Part shown: positions 1 to 9,016 of the stretch, in pieces
Layout: every line of letters starts with the position of its first letter
How positions within the stretch are numbered: position 1 is the first letter of the stretch
From: Constrictibacter sp. MBR-5
GTDB lineage: Bacteria > Pseudomonadota > Alphaproteobacteria > JAJUGE01
DNA: 64,000 bases
Reading direction: 5' to 3'
Assembly (NCBI RefSeq): GCF_040549485.1
Contig: NZ_JBEPTK010000003.1
Coordinates: 124,001 to 188,000, forward strand
The notes under the pieces: generated by a model
What the model was told of the DNA's origin: nothing
Seen by the model: only the letters and a program-made list of their open reading frames with translations
Databases searched by the model: none
Position numbers and translations under genes: made by a program

Positions 1-2
1 CG

Positions 3-1241
3 CTGGCGCCGGCCAACCCGCTGCACCGCGTCATCAACTACGTCTATGACGGCATCCTGCATCTCCTGACGCCGATCACGGCGAAGGAGCTCTATTCCGA
101 ATCGTTCGGCCAGCCGACCGACGACTTCCCCGAACTGCGCGTCGCCCTCGGCGGCGACGTCGGACGCACCGCCCGCGCGACCGAGGACGGCGGCATCATG
201 CTGACCGTCGCCGAGCCCGTGCAGCACTATAAGCGCGTCGTCGGCGCGCTGCTGCTGTCGGCGCGCGGCGACGCGATCGAGACCGCGGTCCGCTCGGTCC
301 GCCTCAACATCCTGGCGCTGTTCGGCGTGGCGCTGGCGGTCACGGTCCTGCTGTCGATCTACCTGTCGGGCGCCATCGCCCGGCCGATCCTGCGCCTCGC
401 CGTCGCCGCGGAGCGCGTGCGCCGCGGCCAGGGCCGCAAGGTGATGATCCCCGACATGACTGCGCGCGGCGACGAGATCGGCGAACTGTCCGCCGCCCTG
501 CGCGCCATGACCGAGGCGCTGTGGCTGCGCATGGACGCCATCGAGCGCTTCGCCGCGGACGTGGCGCACGAGATCAAGAACCCGCTCACCTCGCTGCGCA
601 GCGCCGTCGAGACCGCCGCGCGGATCAAGGAGCCGTCGCAGCAGCAGCACCTGATGGCGATCATCGTCGACGACGTCCGCCGCCTCGACCGGCTGATCTC
701 CGACATTTCCGATGCCTCGCGTCTCGACGCCGAGCTGTCCCGCGCCGAAAGCGAGACCGTCGATCTCGCGCGCATGCTGGAGACCCTGGTCGACATCTAC
801 AGCACCACCGGCGACGGCCGCGACGGCAAGCCGAGCCTGGGGCTGGAGAACAGCGACGGCAACCTGCGGGTGGCGGGCATGGAAGATCGCCTCGTCCAGG
901 TCTTCCGCAACCTGCTCGGCAACGCCATCTCCTTCAGCCCGCCGGGCGGCCGCATCACGCTGCGCGGCCGACGCTCGGAGGGTATCGTGTCGGTGGCGAT
1001 CGAGGACCAGGGGCCCGGCATTCCGCCCGGCAAGGAGGAGGCGATCTTCGAGCGCTTCTACAGCGAGCGGCCAGCGGGCGAGAAGTTCGGGACCCATTCC
1101 GGCCTCGGCCTCAGCATCTCGCGCCAGATCGTCGAGGCACACGGCGGCACCCTTTCCGCCGAGAACCGCCGCGGTCCCGACGGGGATATCGTCGGCGCCC
1201 GCTTCATCGTGCGCCTGCCGGCCATGCCGTCCGCACGATGA
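3..1241 (+). CDS. chvG: ChvG/ExoS-type sensor histidine kinase, 3' part
   Basis: C-terminal part of an inner-membrane sensor kinase. The frame is open to the left edge, so the N-terminus is outside the window. About 412 codons remain. A periplasmic sensor segment is followed by a membrane helix encoded near 300-370 and then a HAMP linker. The HisKA box reads AADVAHEIKNPLTSLRS, with the phosphorylated His at 567-569. The ATPase domain has the N box (NLLGNAISFSPPGG), G1 (EDQGPGIPP) and G2 (GLGLSISRQIVEAHGG). The HisKA wording and overall plan match alphaproteobacterial ChvG/ExoS, which senses acid or envelope signals and phosphorylates ChvI. ChvI would lie upstream and cannot be seen. The hprK/PTS genes that often follow chvG are absent; mutY follows tail-to-tail only 5 bases away. 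Kinase identity is certain; the ChvG name is an inference from motif similarity. Confidence 0.85.
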   Translation: MAPANPLHRVINYVYDGILHLLTPITAKELYSESFGQPTDDFPELRVALGGDVGRTARATEDGGIMLTVAEPVQHYKRVVGALLLSARGDAIETAVRSVRLNILALFGVALAVTVLLSIYLSGAIARPILRLAVAAERVRRGQGRKVMIPDMTARGDEIGELSAALRAMTEALWLRMDAIERFAADVAHEIKNPLTSLRSAVETAARIKEPSQQQHLMAIIVDDVRRLDRLISDISDASRLDAELSRAESETVDLARMLETLVDIYSTTGDGRDGKPSLGLENSDGNLRVAGMEDRLVQVFRNLLGNAISFSPPGGRITLRGRRSEGIVSVAIEDQGPGIPPGKEEAIFERFYSERPAGEKFGTHSGLGLSISRQIVEAHGGTLSAENRRGPDGDIVGARFIVRLPAMPSAR

Positions 1242-1246
1242 TCCGG

Positions 1247-2299
1247 TCAGGCGCCGTCGCGGCCGGCCAGAGCATGCCGCACGACCTTCTTCATGACGCT
1301 GGGCAAAGCATGCTCGACCAGCCGGTCGATCGGCACCCAGAACGTCCCGCCGGGCGCCGGCGTCCCTGCCGGCACCTCCGCGGCGAGCACCGTCAGCTCC
1401 AGTTCGAAATGCGTGAACACGTGGCGCACCAGGCCGGGAAGCGACCGCCAGCCGCCCGGATCGAGCGGCGCATGCGCGGCGGCCTCCGGCAGCGCCCCGC
1501 CGTCCTCCTGCCAGGGAGAAGACGGAACCTCGGTCATCCCGCCGAGCAGGCCCTTCTCCACCCGGCGGCGCAGCAGGACCGCTCCGTCCGCCCGCACGAT
1601 CCAGAAGGCGACGCCCAGGCGCCGCGGCCGCGCCGCCTTGGCGGTCCGGCGGGGCAGGGCCGCTGCGATGCCGGCGGCGCGGGCCGCGCAGCCCTCGGCC
1701 AGCGGGCAGACCATGCAGAGCGGGCTGCGCGGCGTGCAGACGGTGGCGCCCAGATCCATGCTCGCCTGGGCGAAGTCGCCGGGTCGGCCCTCGGGCGTCA
1801 GCCGCGCCGCCGCGATCCGCAGTTCCTGCTTGGCTGCGGGCAGCGGCGTGTCGATCGCGAACAGCCGCGCCACGACGCGCTCGACATTGCCGTCGACGGG
1901 CGTCGCCTTGCGGTCGAAGGCGATCGCCGCGATCGCTGCGGCGGTATAGGTGCCGATTCCCGGCAAGGCCAGCAGCGCCGCCTCGCTGTCGGGGAACCGC
2001 CCGTCGTGCCGCTCCACGACCGCCTGGGCGCATTTGTGCAGGTTGCGCGCCCGCGCGTAGTAGCCGAGGCCCGCCCAGGCGTGCAGCACGTCGTCGAGCG
2101 GCGCGGCGGCGAGGTCGCCCACCGTCGGCCAGCGTGCCAGGAACCGCCGGTAATAGGCATCGACCGCCGCGACGGTCGTCTGCTGCAGCATGATCTCGCT
2201 CAGCCAGACATGGTACGGATCGGCCCGCTGGCCCGGCAGCGCACGCCAGGGCAGGGTGCGCCGATGCCGGTCGTACCAGGCGAGCAGGCGCGGTGCCAC
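1247..2299 (-). CDS. mutY: A/G-specific adenine DNA glycosylase MutY
   Basis: Removes adenine mispaired with 8-oxoguanine during base excision repair. From the GTG at 2299 the protein has 350 residues, normal for MutY. Visible parts are the LPWR motif near residue 16, catalytic Glu35 in VWLSEIMLQQT, the helix-hairpin-helix ALPGIGTYTAAAI, Asp136 in PVDGNVERV, and four Fe-S cysteines at 188, 195, 198 and 204 (spacing C-x6-C-x2-C-x5-C). A Nudix-like 8-oxoG recognition domain follows, with RHVFTHFELEL near the C-terminus. The frame stays open upstream to an ATG at 2527, but that extension is arginine/proline-rich, unlike MutY, and lies inside the opposite-strand gene, so GTG 2299 is preferred. 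No strong ribosome site is visible there, so the start is tentative. It diverges from the dciA-like gene. Confidence 0.93.
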   Translation of the reverse strand: MAPRLLAWYDRHRRTLPWRALPGQRADPYHVWLSEIMLQQTTVAAVDAYYRRFLARWPTVGDLAAAPLDDVLHAWAGLGYYARARNLHKCAQAVVERHDGRFPDSEAALLALPGIGTYTAAAIAAIAFDRKATPVDGNVERVVARLFAIDTPLPAAKQELRIAAARLTPEGRPGDFAQASMDLGATVCTPRSPLCMVCPLAEGCAARAAGIAAALPRRTAKAARPRRLGVAFWIVRADGAVLLRRRVEKGLLGGMTEVPSSPWQEDGGALPEAAAHAPLDPGGWRSLPGLVRHVFTHFELELTVLAAEVPAGTPAPGGTFWVPIDRLVEHALPSVMKKVVRHALAGRDGA

Positions 2300-2322
2300 G
2301 CTCTCAGGCGGTGGGCCGGGTG

Positions 2323-2958
2323 ATGAAGCGGGTTTCGACAGGACGCGGCTCGAAAAAGACGGAAGGCGGCGCCGCCGAAGGGACCACGCGCGCCGGAACC
2401 GTACAAGAGCCGCGTGGCATCGAGGCCGGGGCGGAGCGGCGGACCGCGGCCGGGCCCCGCGCGATCGGCACCATGCTGGACCGCCTCGTCGGGAAGGCAG
2501 GCCATCGCCGCGGCTTCGGCGAGGCACGGATCCTCACGGAGTGGGCGGCCGTCGTCGGCGAGGAACTGGCGGGCTGCACCCTGCCGGAGCGGATCGCGCG
2601 CAGCCGCGGCGCGAAGGACGGCGGCGGCGTCCTGCACCTGAGGGTGCAGAGCGGCTGGGCACCGAGCGTACAGCATATGGGCCCCGTGATCGTCGAGCGT
2701 ATCAACAGGTATCTCGGCTATGCCGCGATCGACCGTATCGCCATGCGGCAGGGCATCGTCGCGCCGGCCCGCCGTCGCGGCCCGCCACCGCGCCGGCCGT
2801 TGGCGGCGGACGAACGCGCCGATCTCGAAGCCGCCCTTCGCGGGGTCGACGATCCCGATCTGGCGGCGGCGCTGCGGGCTCTGGGCGAGGCCGTCCTCGC
2901 GCGTGAGGAGAACCGCACCACGACCCGCCGCGACGCCACCACCCCTCCCTCCCGTTGA
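2323..2958 (+). CDS. dciA: DciA-family protein (DUF721), probable helicase loader
   Basis: A 211-residue protein with the DUF721/DciA core at about residues 60-125: LTEWAAVVGEELAGCTLPERI, then a small beta segment (GGVLHLRVQSGWAPSVQHM) and IVERINRYLGYAAIDRI. DciA proteins are thought to help load the replicative helicase DnaB in bacteria without DnaC/DnaI. The first 50 residues are low-complexity and basic, and the C-terminus is also basic. The gene lies between mutY (divergent) and the first dsbA-like gene (11 bases downstream), as in many alphaproteobacteria. A GTG at 2293 would add ten residues but would overlap the likely mutY start; ATG 2323 avoids this. Family assignment is good; the exact start and the role are inferred. 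Confidence 0.8.
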   Translation: MKRVSTGRGSKKTEGGAAEGTTRAGTVQEPRGIEAGAERRTAAGPRAIGTMLDRLVGKAGHRRGFGEARILTEWAAVVGEELAGCTLPERIARSRGAKDGGGVLHLRVQSGWAPSVQHMGPVIVERINRYLGYAAIDRIAMRQGIVAPARRRGPPPRRPLAADERADLEAALRGVDDPDLAAALRALGEAVLAREENRTTTRRDATTPPSR

Positions 2959-2968
2959 GGACTTCGCC

Positions 2969-3646
2969 ATGCGCCGCACACTTTCCAGCCTGCTGCTCGC
3001 CGCGGCGCTCTTCGCCTCCGGCTCCGCGTTCGCAGCCGCGCCATCGGCGCAGCCCGAAGCGCAGCCGCAGGCCGGCACCGCCGGGCCGAGCGTCGAGCCG
3101 TCGACCACGACGGAAATGCCCGCGCCCGCCGATCCGCCGTGGCGCACGATCGGCAGGCCCGACGCGCCGGTGACGATCATCGAGTACGCCTCGATGACCT
3201 GTCCGCACTGCGCGCACTTCCACGTCGAGGTGCTGCCCAAGCTGCGCAGCAGCTATATCGACAGCGGCAAGGTCCGGCTGGTGTTTCGCGACTATCCGCT
3301 CGACCGGCTCGCGCTCGCCGCCTCGATGGTCGCGCGCTGCGCGCCGGAGGAAAAGTCGATGGAGGTGACCTCCCGCCTGTTCCAGACGCAGCCGACCTGG
3401 GCCGCGTCCGAGGATCCGATCTCCGCCATCGCCGAGGTCGTCGCACCGTTCGGCCTGGACAAGGAAGCGGTCGAGGCCTGTGTGGAGAACGAGGACGTGG
3501 CCAGACCCGTGTTGGAACAGGCGATCTACGGGCAGGAGAAATTCCAGATCCGCTCGACGCCGAGCTTCCTCCTGAACGGTGAGGTCCTGGTCGGTAGCCA
3601 GTCGCCGGAAGCCTTCGCCGAGAAGATCGACGCCGCCCTGAAATGA
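2969..3646 (+). CDS. exported DsbA-like thiol oxidoreductase 1
   Basis: A 225-residue periplasmic thioredoxin-fold protein. Residues 1-22 form a signal peptide (basic MRR, hydrophobic stretch, AFA|A cleavage site). An Ala/Pro/Gln-rich linker of about 30 residues leads to the catalytic domain with Cys78-Pro-His-Cys81 in EYASMTCPHCAHFH. The cis-Pro loop is RSTPSFLLNG. The CPHC active site and the DsbA_2/thioredoxin_4 layout fit an oxidase of exported cysteine pairs. The start follows a gaggacttcgcc ribosome site 11 bases after dciA. A second, similar gene follows 69 bases later. Confidence 0.88.
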   Translation: MRRTLSSLLLAAALFASGSAFAAAPSAQPEAQPQAGTAGPSVEPSTTTEMPAPADPPWRTIGRPDAPVTIIEYASMTCPHCAHFHVEVLPKLRSSYIDSGKVRLVFRDYPLDRLALAASMVARCAPEEKSMEVTSRLFQTQPTWAASEDPISAIAEVVAPFGLDKEAVEACVENEDVARPVLEQAIYGQEKFQIRSTPSFLLNGEVLVGSQSPEAFAEKIDAALK

Positions 3647-3715
3647 GCGGGCACCGAGGCTTGCTCTAGCGGCTGTCAATCGCTAACCTACCATATCTAG
3701 TAAGCAGGAAGTGAC

Positions 3716-4384
3716 GTGTCGAAGATCTGGATCGCACTGGGCGTTTTGCTGGTTGCCGTCGGCGTCGGGGCGGCCGCATTCCTCGGCGTCTTCGACCGCG
3801 CGCCGCCGGCCACCACGGCCGCCGGCCCGGCGGGAGCGCAGCGTGCGGCGGCGGTAGATCCAGAGATCGCGCCCGACGACCGCATCCTCGGCCAGCCGGA
3901 CGCGCCGGTCACGATCATCGAATACGCGTCGCTCACCTGCCCGCACTGCGCGTCCTTCCACAAGGAAACCCTGCCGCAGCTGAAGTCGGAGTTCATCGAC
4001 ACCGGCAAGGTCAAGATGGTCTTCCGCGACTTCCCGCTCGACAAGATGGCGCTCTCCGCTGCCGGCCTCGCGCGCTGCATGCCGGCGGAGCGCTACTTCC
4101 CCTTCCTGTCGGTCCTGTTCGGCGCCCAGGCGAGCTGGGCGACGGCGGCCGATCCGATCGCGGCCCTCGCCCGCATCGGCAAGACCGGCGGCCTGTCCGA
4201 AGAGGAGGTCGCCCGCTGCACCTCGGCCGATGCCCACCTCGACACGGTGGTCGCCCAGCGCCTGGAAGGCGAGAAGCGCTACCAGATCCGCTCGACGCCC
4301 AGCTTCGTCATCGGCGGCAAGACCTATGGCGGCGCCCTGACGATCGACGAACTCCGGGAGATCCTGAAACCGCTCGTGCCATGA
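3716..4384 (+). CDS. membrane-anchored DsbA-like thiol oxidoreductase 2
   Basis: A 222-residue paralogue of the preceding gene. The N-terminal helix (residues 4-25) has no clear cleavage site, so the protein is probably anchored and faces the periplasm. The active site is Cys75-Pro-His-Cys78 in EYASLTCPHCASFH, and the cis-Pro loop is RSTPSFVIGGKTYGG. GTG 3716 is chosen because an aggaagtgac ribosome site precedes it and the anchor helix begins there. The two proteins share long blocks around the CPHC motif (APVTIIEYAS, GKV, VFRD, PLD), so they look like a tandem duplication with divergence, one secreted and one tethered. smc follows 24 bases later. Confidence 0.88.
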   Translation: MSKIWIALGVLLVAVGVGAAAFLGVFDRAPPATTAAGPAGAQRAAAVDPEIAPDDRILGQPDAPVTIIEYASLTCPHCASFHKETLPQLKSEFIDTGKVKMVFRDFPLDKMALSAAGLARCMPAERYFPFLSVLFGAQASWATAADPIAALARIGKTGGLSEEEVARCTSADAHLDTVVAQRLEGEKRYQIRSTPSFVIGGKTYGGALTIDELREILKPLVP

Positions 4385-4408
4385 TCAGCAACCGTCGACG
4401 GTGAGACA

Positions 4409-7400
4409 GTGCGCTTCCAGAAGCTGCGCCTCACGGGTTTCAAGTCCTTCGTCGAACCCACCGAACTCCTCATCGAGCCGGGGCTGACCGGCATCGTCGG
4501 CCCGAACGGCTGCGGCAAGTCCAACCTCGTCGAGGCGCTGCGCTGGGTGATGGGCGAAAGCTCCGCCAAGCAGATGCGCGGCAACGAAATGGACGACGTC
4601 ATCTTCGGCGGCACGTCCCAGCGCCAGGCGCGCAGCTTCGCCGAGGTCGTGCTGCACATGGGCAACCACGAGCGCCTCGCCCCGGCCGCCTTCAACGACG
4701 CCGACGAACTGGAAGTCAGCCGCCGCATCGCCCGCGGCGACGGCTCGACCTATCGCGTCAACGGCAAGGAGGTCCGCGCCCGCGACGTCCAGCTGCTGTT
4801 CGCCGATGCCTCCACCGGCGCGCGCTCGACCGCGATGGTCAGCCAGGGTCAGATCGGCGCCTTTATCGCCGCCAAGCCCGAGCAGCGGCGCAGCGTGCTG
4901 GAAGAGGCGGCCGGCATCGGCGGCCTCTATTCCCGCCGGCACGAGGCGGAGCTGCGGCTGCGCAGCGCCGAGTCCAACCTCGACCGGCTGGACGACGTGG
5001 TCGCGACCCTGGAGCGCCAGCTCGAAGGCCTGAAGAAGCAGGTCAGGCAGGCCAGCCGCTACCGCCGCCTCAGCGACCTTATCCGTAAGGCCGAGGCCGC
5101 ACTGCTGCAGGCCCGCTGGCTGCGCGCCCGCGCCGTCCTGGTGCGCGCATCGTCCGGCCTGCGCGACGCCGAGGCGGCCGTGGCCGAGAGGCTGCGCGAG
5201 CAGGCGGCCGCCGCGAACGGGCACCGCGAGGCAACCGCCCGCGTCCCACCGCTGCGCACCGCCGAACATGAAAAGGCGTCGGCGCTGCAGAAGCTGACGG
5301 CGCAGCGCGACAGCCTTGCGGCGGAGGAGCGGCGCGCCGCGGCCGACCTGCGCGCCTCCGCTGCCCGTCTCGCCGAGATCGAGCGCGACCTGGGCCGCGA
5401 ACAGGCCCGTGCCGCCGACGGTGCGGCCGCACTGTCGCGCCTCGCCGCGGAGCGCGACGCGCTGACGGCGGCGGAGGCAGCCCATTCCGGCGACCGCGAC
5501 CTCGCCGCGACCGCCGTCCGCTCCGCCGAGGCCGGCGTGGCCGAACTCGAGGGCCAGGCGGCCGAGGCGACGACCGCCCTCGCCCGCGCCGATGCCGACC
5601 GCGCCGCCGCCGCCCGGACGCGGCGCGACGCCGAGGATCGCCTGGCCCGCGTCCGCCGGCAGCACGAGCAGGCGGCCCGCGACCATGCCGCGGCCGCAGC
5701 CGACGCACCCGATCCGGCGGTGATCGCCCGCCTCGAGGCGACGGTGACCGAGGCGGAAGCCGCCGTCGCCGCGGCATCCGCCGACGCCGATGCGGCGACG
5801 CAGGCGGTCGCGGCGCAGCGCGGCGACGACCAGAAGGCGCGCGACGCCCTGCAGCGCGCCGAAACCGCCCTCGCCCGCAAGGCCGCCGAGGAGAAGGCGC
5901 TGGCCAGCGTGCTCGCTGCCGATGCCGGCAAGGGCGTCCGCCCGGTGGTCGACGATCTCGACGTCGAACAGGGATGGGAGGCGGCACTCGGCGCCGCACT
6001 CGGCGACGACCTGACCGTCGGCACGGATCCCCAGCGGCCGACCCATTGGCGCGGGCTGGATCCTCTGGACGACGGCCCCTCCCTGCCGGCAGGCGCCGAG
6101 CCGCTGGCGGCGCATGTCCGCGATGCCGGACCGCTCGTGCGGCGCCTCGGCCAGGTGGGCATCGTCGGCGACGCCGAGACCGCCGCGGCACTGCAGGCCG
6201 GACTGCGGCCCGGGCAGCGCCTCGTCACCCGCGACGGCGGCATGTGGCGCTGGGACGGCCTGACGCTGCGCCCCGGCGCACCCACCGCCGCCGCCCGCCG
6301 GCTGGAGCAGCGCAACCAGCTGGCCGGGATCCGCGCCGGCCTGCCGCCGCTCCGCGCGGCGGTCGACGAGGCACGGGCCGGACTCAAGTCGGTCCAGGAC
6401 GCCGCCCAGGCGGCAGCCCAGGCCGAGCGCACGGCGCGGGAGGCGGCGCGTGCCGCCCAGGCGTCGCTCGACCGCACGCGGCGCGAACTCGCCGAACTGC
6501 AGAAGCGCGCCGGCGCACACGCCGCCCGCGTCGCCGGGCTGGAGGCGAGCCTCGCCCGCGTCGCCGCGGAACTGGCCGAGGCCGAGCAGGCTGCGACCGC
6601 CGCGGCCGCCGCCGCCGAGGCGATACCGGACCCGGGCCCGCTGCGCGAGCAGGCCGACCGCGCACGGACGGCGCTCGCCACCGCGCGGGACCGACTGGTC
6701 CGCGCCCGCGGCGACCTCGACCGGATCGCGCGCGAAGCCGATACGCGCCGCCGCCGCCTGCAGGCGATCGCCGAGGAGGAGCGCGCCTGGCACGACCGTG
6801 GCAGCGACGCCGGCGCCCAGACGGAAGCCCTGCAGGCGCGGCGCACCGCCGAGGCCGAGGCGCACGCCGCCCTGCTCGGCCGTCCGGAGGCGCTCGCAGC
6901 GGAGCGCGAGGCCCTGTCCGAGAAGATCCTCTGGGCAGATTCGCTGAAGCGCACCGCGGCCGAGGAACTGAAGGCCGCCGAGGCCGCGCTCGCCGCGGCG
7001 GAGACGCGCCAGCGCGAGGCCGAGACCGCGCTGGCCTCGGGCCGCGAGGATCGCATTCGTGCCGAAGCCGCACTGGAGCAGGCTCGCGGCGGCCTCGAAG
7101 CGGTGGTCGAGCGGATCCGCGAACGGCTGGACGTCGATCCGGAGGCGCTGACCGAACTCTCCGGCGCGCCCGATGCCGACATCGTCGCCGGCGAACTGCC
7201 CGCCGAGGACGAAGGGCTGGAATCGCGCCTCGAGAAGCTGGTGCGCGAGCGCGAGACGATGGGACCGGTCAACCTGCGGGCCGAGGTCGAAACGGAGGAA
7301 CTGACCGAACAGCTCTCGACCATCCGTACCGAACGCGAAGACGTGCTCGCCGCGATCGCCAAGCTGCGCCGCGGCATCGGCGACCTGAACCGCGAGGGCC

Positions 7401-7885
7401 GCGCCCGCCTGGTCGCCGCTTTCGAACAGGTCAATGCCCACTTCCAGGAACTGTTCGTGCGCATGTTCGGCGGCGGCCGGGCCCATCTGGCCCTCACCGG
7501 CTCGGAGGATCCGCTGGAGGCCGGGCTGGAGATCATGGCGAGCCCGCCCGGTAAGAAGCTGCAGTCCCTGTCGCTCCTGTCCGGTGGCGAGCGCGCGCTG
7601 ACGGCCCTGTCCTTGCTGTTCGCGGTGTTCCTGACCAACCCGGCACCGGTCTGCGTTCTCGACGAGGTCGACGCACCGCTCGACGACGCCAACGTCGACC
7701 GCTTCTGCACGGTGATCGAGGAGATCGCCGGGGCCACGGCGACGCGCTTCCTGCTGATCACCCACCACCGCCTGACCATGGCGCGGATGCATCGCCTGTT
7801 CGGCGTCACCATGGCCGAGCGCGGCGTCTCGCAGCTCGTCTCCGTCGACCTTGGGCAGGCCCCTGCGCTCCAGGCGGCCGAGTAG
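4409..7885 (+). CDS. smc: chromosome segregation ATPase SMC
   Basis: A 1158-residue SMC protein, normal length for the family, that compacts and segregates the chromosome with ScpA/ScpB. The start is MRFQKLRLTGFKSF, at a GTG. Walker A is GPNGCGKSNL at residues 31-40. Two long alanine/arginine/glutamate-rich coiled coils run at about 170-500 and 660-930, with the hinge between them (about 500-640: GKGVRPVVDDL, then QVGIVGDAETAAA). The ABC signature LLSGGERAL is at about 1056-1064, and Walker B with the switch residues (VCVLDEVDAPLDDANVDRF) follows at about 1081. No scpA/scpB are nearby. It ends the mutY-dciA-dsbA-smc group. Confidence 0.97.
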   Translation: MRFQKLRLTGFKSFVEPTELLIEPGLTGIVGPNGCGKSNLVEALRWVMGESSAKQMRGNEMDDVIFGGTSQRQARSFAEVVLHMGNHERLAPAAFNDADELEVSRRIARGDGSTYRVNGKEVRARDVQLLFADASTGARSTAMVSQGQIGAFIAAKPEQRRSVLEEAAGIGGLYSRRHEAELRLRSAESNLDRLDDVVATLERQLEGLKKQVRQASRYRRLSDLIRKAEAALLQARWLRARAVLVRASSGLRDAEAAVAERLREQAAAANGHREATARVPPLRTAEHEKASALQKLTAQRDSLAAEERRAAADLRASAARLAEIERDLGREQARAADGAAALSRLAAERDALTAAEAAHSGDRDLAATAVRSAEAGVAELEGQAAEATTALARADADRAAAARTRRDAEDRLARVRRQHEQAARDHAAAAADAPDPAVIARLEATVTEAEAAVAAASADADAATQAVAAQRGDDQKARDALQRAETALARKAAEEKALASVLAADAGKGVRPVVDDLDVEQGWEAALGAALGDDLTVGTDPQRPTHWRGLDPLDDGPSLPAGAEPLAAHVRDAGPLVRRLGQVGIVGDAETAAALQAGLRPGQRLVTRDGGMWRWDGLTLRPGAPTAAARRLEQRNQLAGIRAGLPPLRAAVDEARAGLKSVQDAAQAAAQAERTAREAARAAQASLDRTRRELAELQKRAGAHAARVAGLEASLARVAAELAEAEQAATAAAAAAEAIPDPGPLREQADRARTALATARDRLVRARGDLDRIAREADTRRRRLQAIAEEERAWHDRGSDAGAQTEALQARRTAEAEAHAALLGRPEALAAEREALSEKILWADSLKRTAAEELKAAEAALAAAETRQREAETALASGREDRIRAEAALEQARGGLEAVVERIRERLDVDPEALTELSGAPDADIVAGELPAEDEGLESRLEKLVRERETMGPVNLRAEVETEELTEQLSTIRTEREDVLAAIAKLRRGIGDLNREGRARLVAAFEQVNAHFQELFVRMFGGGRAHLALTGSEDPLEAGLEIMASPPGKKLQSLSLLSGGERALTALSLLFAVFLTNPAPVCVLDEVDAPLDDANVDRFCTVIEEIAGATATRFLLITHHRLTMARMHRLFGVTMAERGVSQLVSVDLGQAPALQAAE

Positions 7886-8010
7886 ACCGACAGCCGGCGA
7901 TCGCACGGCCGGTCGACCGTACGGACGGCGCGCGAATCGCGGCGCCCGGAACGAAAGTCGGTCTGCATGGTTCCGATGCGAGATCCGTCCGATTCACAAG
8001 GAGCCGCTCC

Positions 8011-8631
8011 ATGACGACACCCGGGACCGACAAGCCCCACGCAGCCGACGCGGCGCACGCTGATGCGGCGCGCGCGAAAAGCACGCTTTCCCGGGAAGCG
8101 GAATCCGCCCGGGAGGAAGGCCGGCGCGCCGCCCGAACTGCCGGTGAGGAGGCTTCCCGCCTTACCGAAACGGCAAAGCAGCGGGCCGGCGAAGCCGTCG
8201 AGAACCAGAAGGAGACGATGGCGGACAGCATGGGCGACTTCGCCGCCGCCATCAGGAAAGCCTCCGATGAACTGGGCGGCCGCGACCAGTCGATGGCGGC
8301 CAGCATGGTGCGGGAGGTCGCCCATGGTCTCGAACAGGCGTCGCGGTCGATTCACGGCCAGAACGTCCAGGACCTGACCAGGTCCGTCGCGAGCTTCGCC
8401 CGACGCCAGCCGACGGCATTCCTCCTCGGCGCCACGCTCGCCGGCGTCGCGCTCGGCCGCTTCGTCCGGTCCTCCGGCGACCATCACCATGAAGGGCAGG
8501 GGCCAACCCGCGCCACACCGTCATCTGCGTCACCGACGACCCGTGAGGCTCACGAGGTTCACGGCACCGTTCCCGGCGCGGTGCCGAGCACCAGCCAGAC
8601 CACCGTGGCGGGAGGCATCAATGGCGACTGA
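8011..8631 (+). CDS. YqjD/DUF883-like membrane-associated stress protein
   Basis: A 206-residue protein. The first ~75 residues are charged and alanine-rich with helical, coiled-coil character (EAESAREEGRRAARTAGEEASRL). A conserved middle block (GDFAAAIRKASDELGG ... REVAHGLEQASRSI) leads to one membrane helix at about residues 132-150 (PTAFLLGATLAGVALGRF) and then a polar tail. The plan of amphipathic helices plus one C-terminal membrane segment resembles E. coli YqjD (DUF883), an inner-membrane protein linked to ribosomes in stationary phase; this likeness is by architecture, not a firm family match. An aaggag ribosome site precedes the ATG. Its last 11 bases overlap the next gene, so the three genes are very likely co-transcribed. 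Confidence 0.6.
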   Translation: MTTPGTDKPHAADAAHADAARAKSTLSREAESAREEGRRAARTAGEEASRLTETAKQRAGEAVENQKETMADSMGDFAAAIRKASDELGGRDQSMAASMVREVAHGLEQASRSIHGQNVQDLTRSVASFARRQPTAFLLGATLAGVALGRFVRSSGDHHHEGQGPTRATPSSASPTTREAHEVHGTVPGAVPSTSQTTVAGGINGD

Positions 8632-9016
8632 ACCCCGTGAAAGCCGGTCCGTCCCGGAGCTGCTCGCGGACCTCATGCGCGAGACGACCGAGCTGTTCCG
8701 GACGGAAGGCCGCCTGATACGCGCGGAGATCTCCGACAAGATCACCCAGGTGCAGATCGGCGGCGGCTCCATCGCGGCGGGTGCCATGTGCCTGCTCGTC
8801 GCCCTGTTCGTCCTGTCGCAAGCCCTCGTCGTGGCCGTGGGTGAACTGATCGGTGACGCATGGGCGGCACTGCTGGTCGGTGTCGTCATCGCCGTTATCG
8901 GCGCTGCTCTGCTCATGAAGGGCCGCCGCGACCTGAGTCCCGACAACCTCACCCCCGACCGCACGTCCCACCAGCTGCGGCAGGACGGCAAGCTGGTCAA
9001 GGAGCAGACGCGATGA
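8621..9016 (+). CDS. holin-X/YqjE-like two-helix membrane protein
   Basis: A 131-residue inner-membrane protein. The soluble N-terminus VPELLADLMRETTELFRTEG is typical of the 'phage holin family'/Actinobacterial holin-X group that includes E. coli YqjE. Two membrane helices lie at about residues 47-71 (GGSIAAGAMCLLVALFVLSQ) and 78-98 (AWAALLVGVVIAVIGAALLM). Despite the name, there are no phage genes here and nothing suggests lysis. The start is supported by a gggagg ribosome site, and the end overlaps the next start in an ATGA. The pairing with a YqjD-like gene mirrors yqjD-yqjE. Confidence 0.72.
   Translation: MATEPRESRSVPELLADLMRETTELFRTEGRLIRAEISDKITQVQIGGGSIAAGAMCLLVALFVLSQALVVAVGELIGDAWAALLVGVVIAVIGAALLMKGRRDLSPDNLTPDRTSHQLRQDGKLVKEQTR

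Noticed and set aside
3661-3715. Promoter between the two dsbA-like genes
   Set aside because: A TTGCTC-N17-TAACCT pair exists but matches the consensus poorly and the gap is short; likely read-through.
4385-7906. A 1173-codon open frame antisense to smc
   Set aside because: It mirrors the GC-biased codons of smc, has no family motifs and a composition typical of antisense shadows. The smc frame shows all expected motifs.
8621-9016. Phage holin / prophage remnant
   Set aside because: The family name is misleading. No phage structural, lysis or integrase genes are nearby, and the operon resembles yqjD-yqjE.
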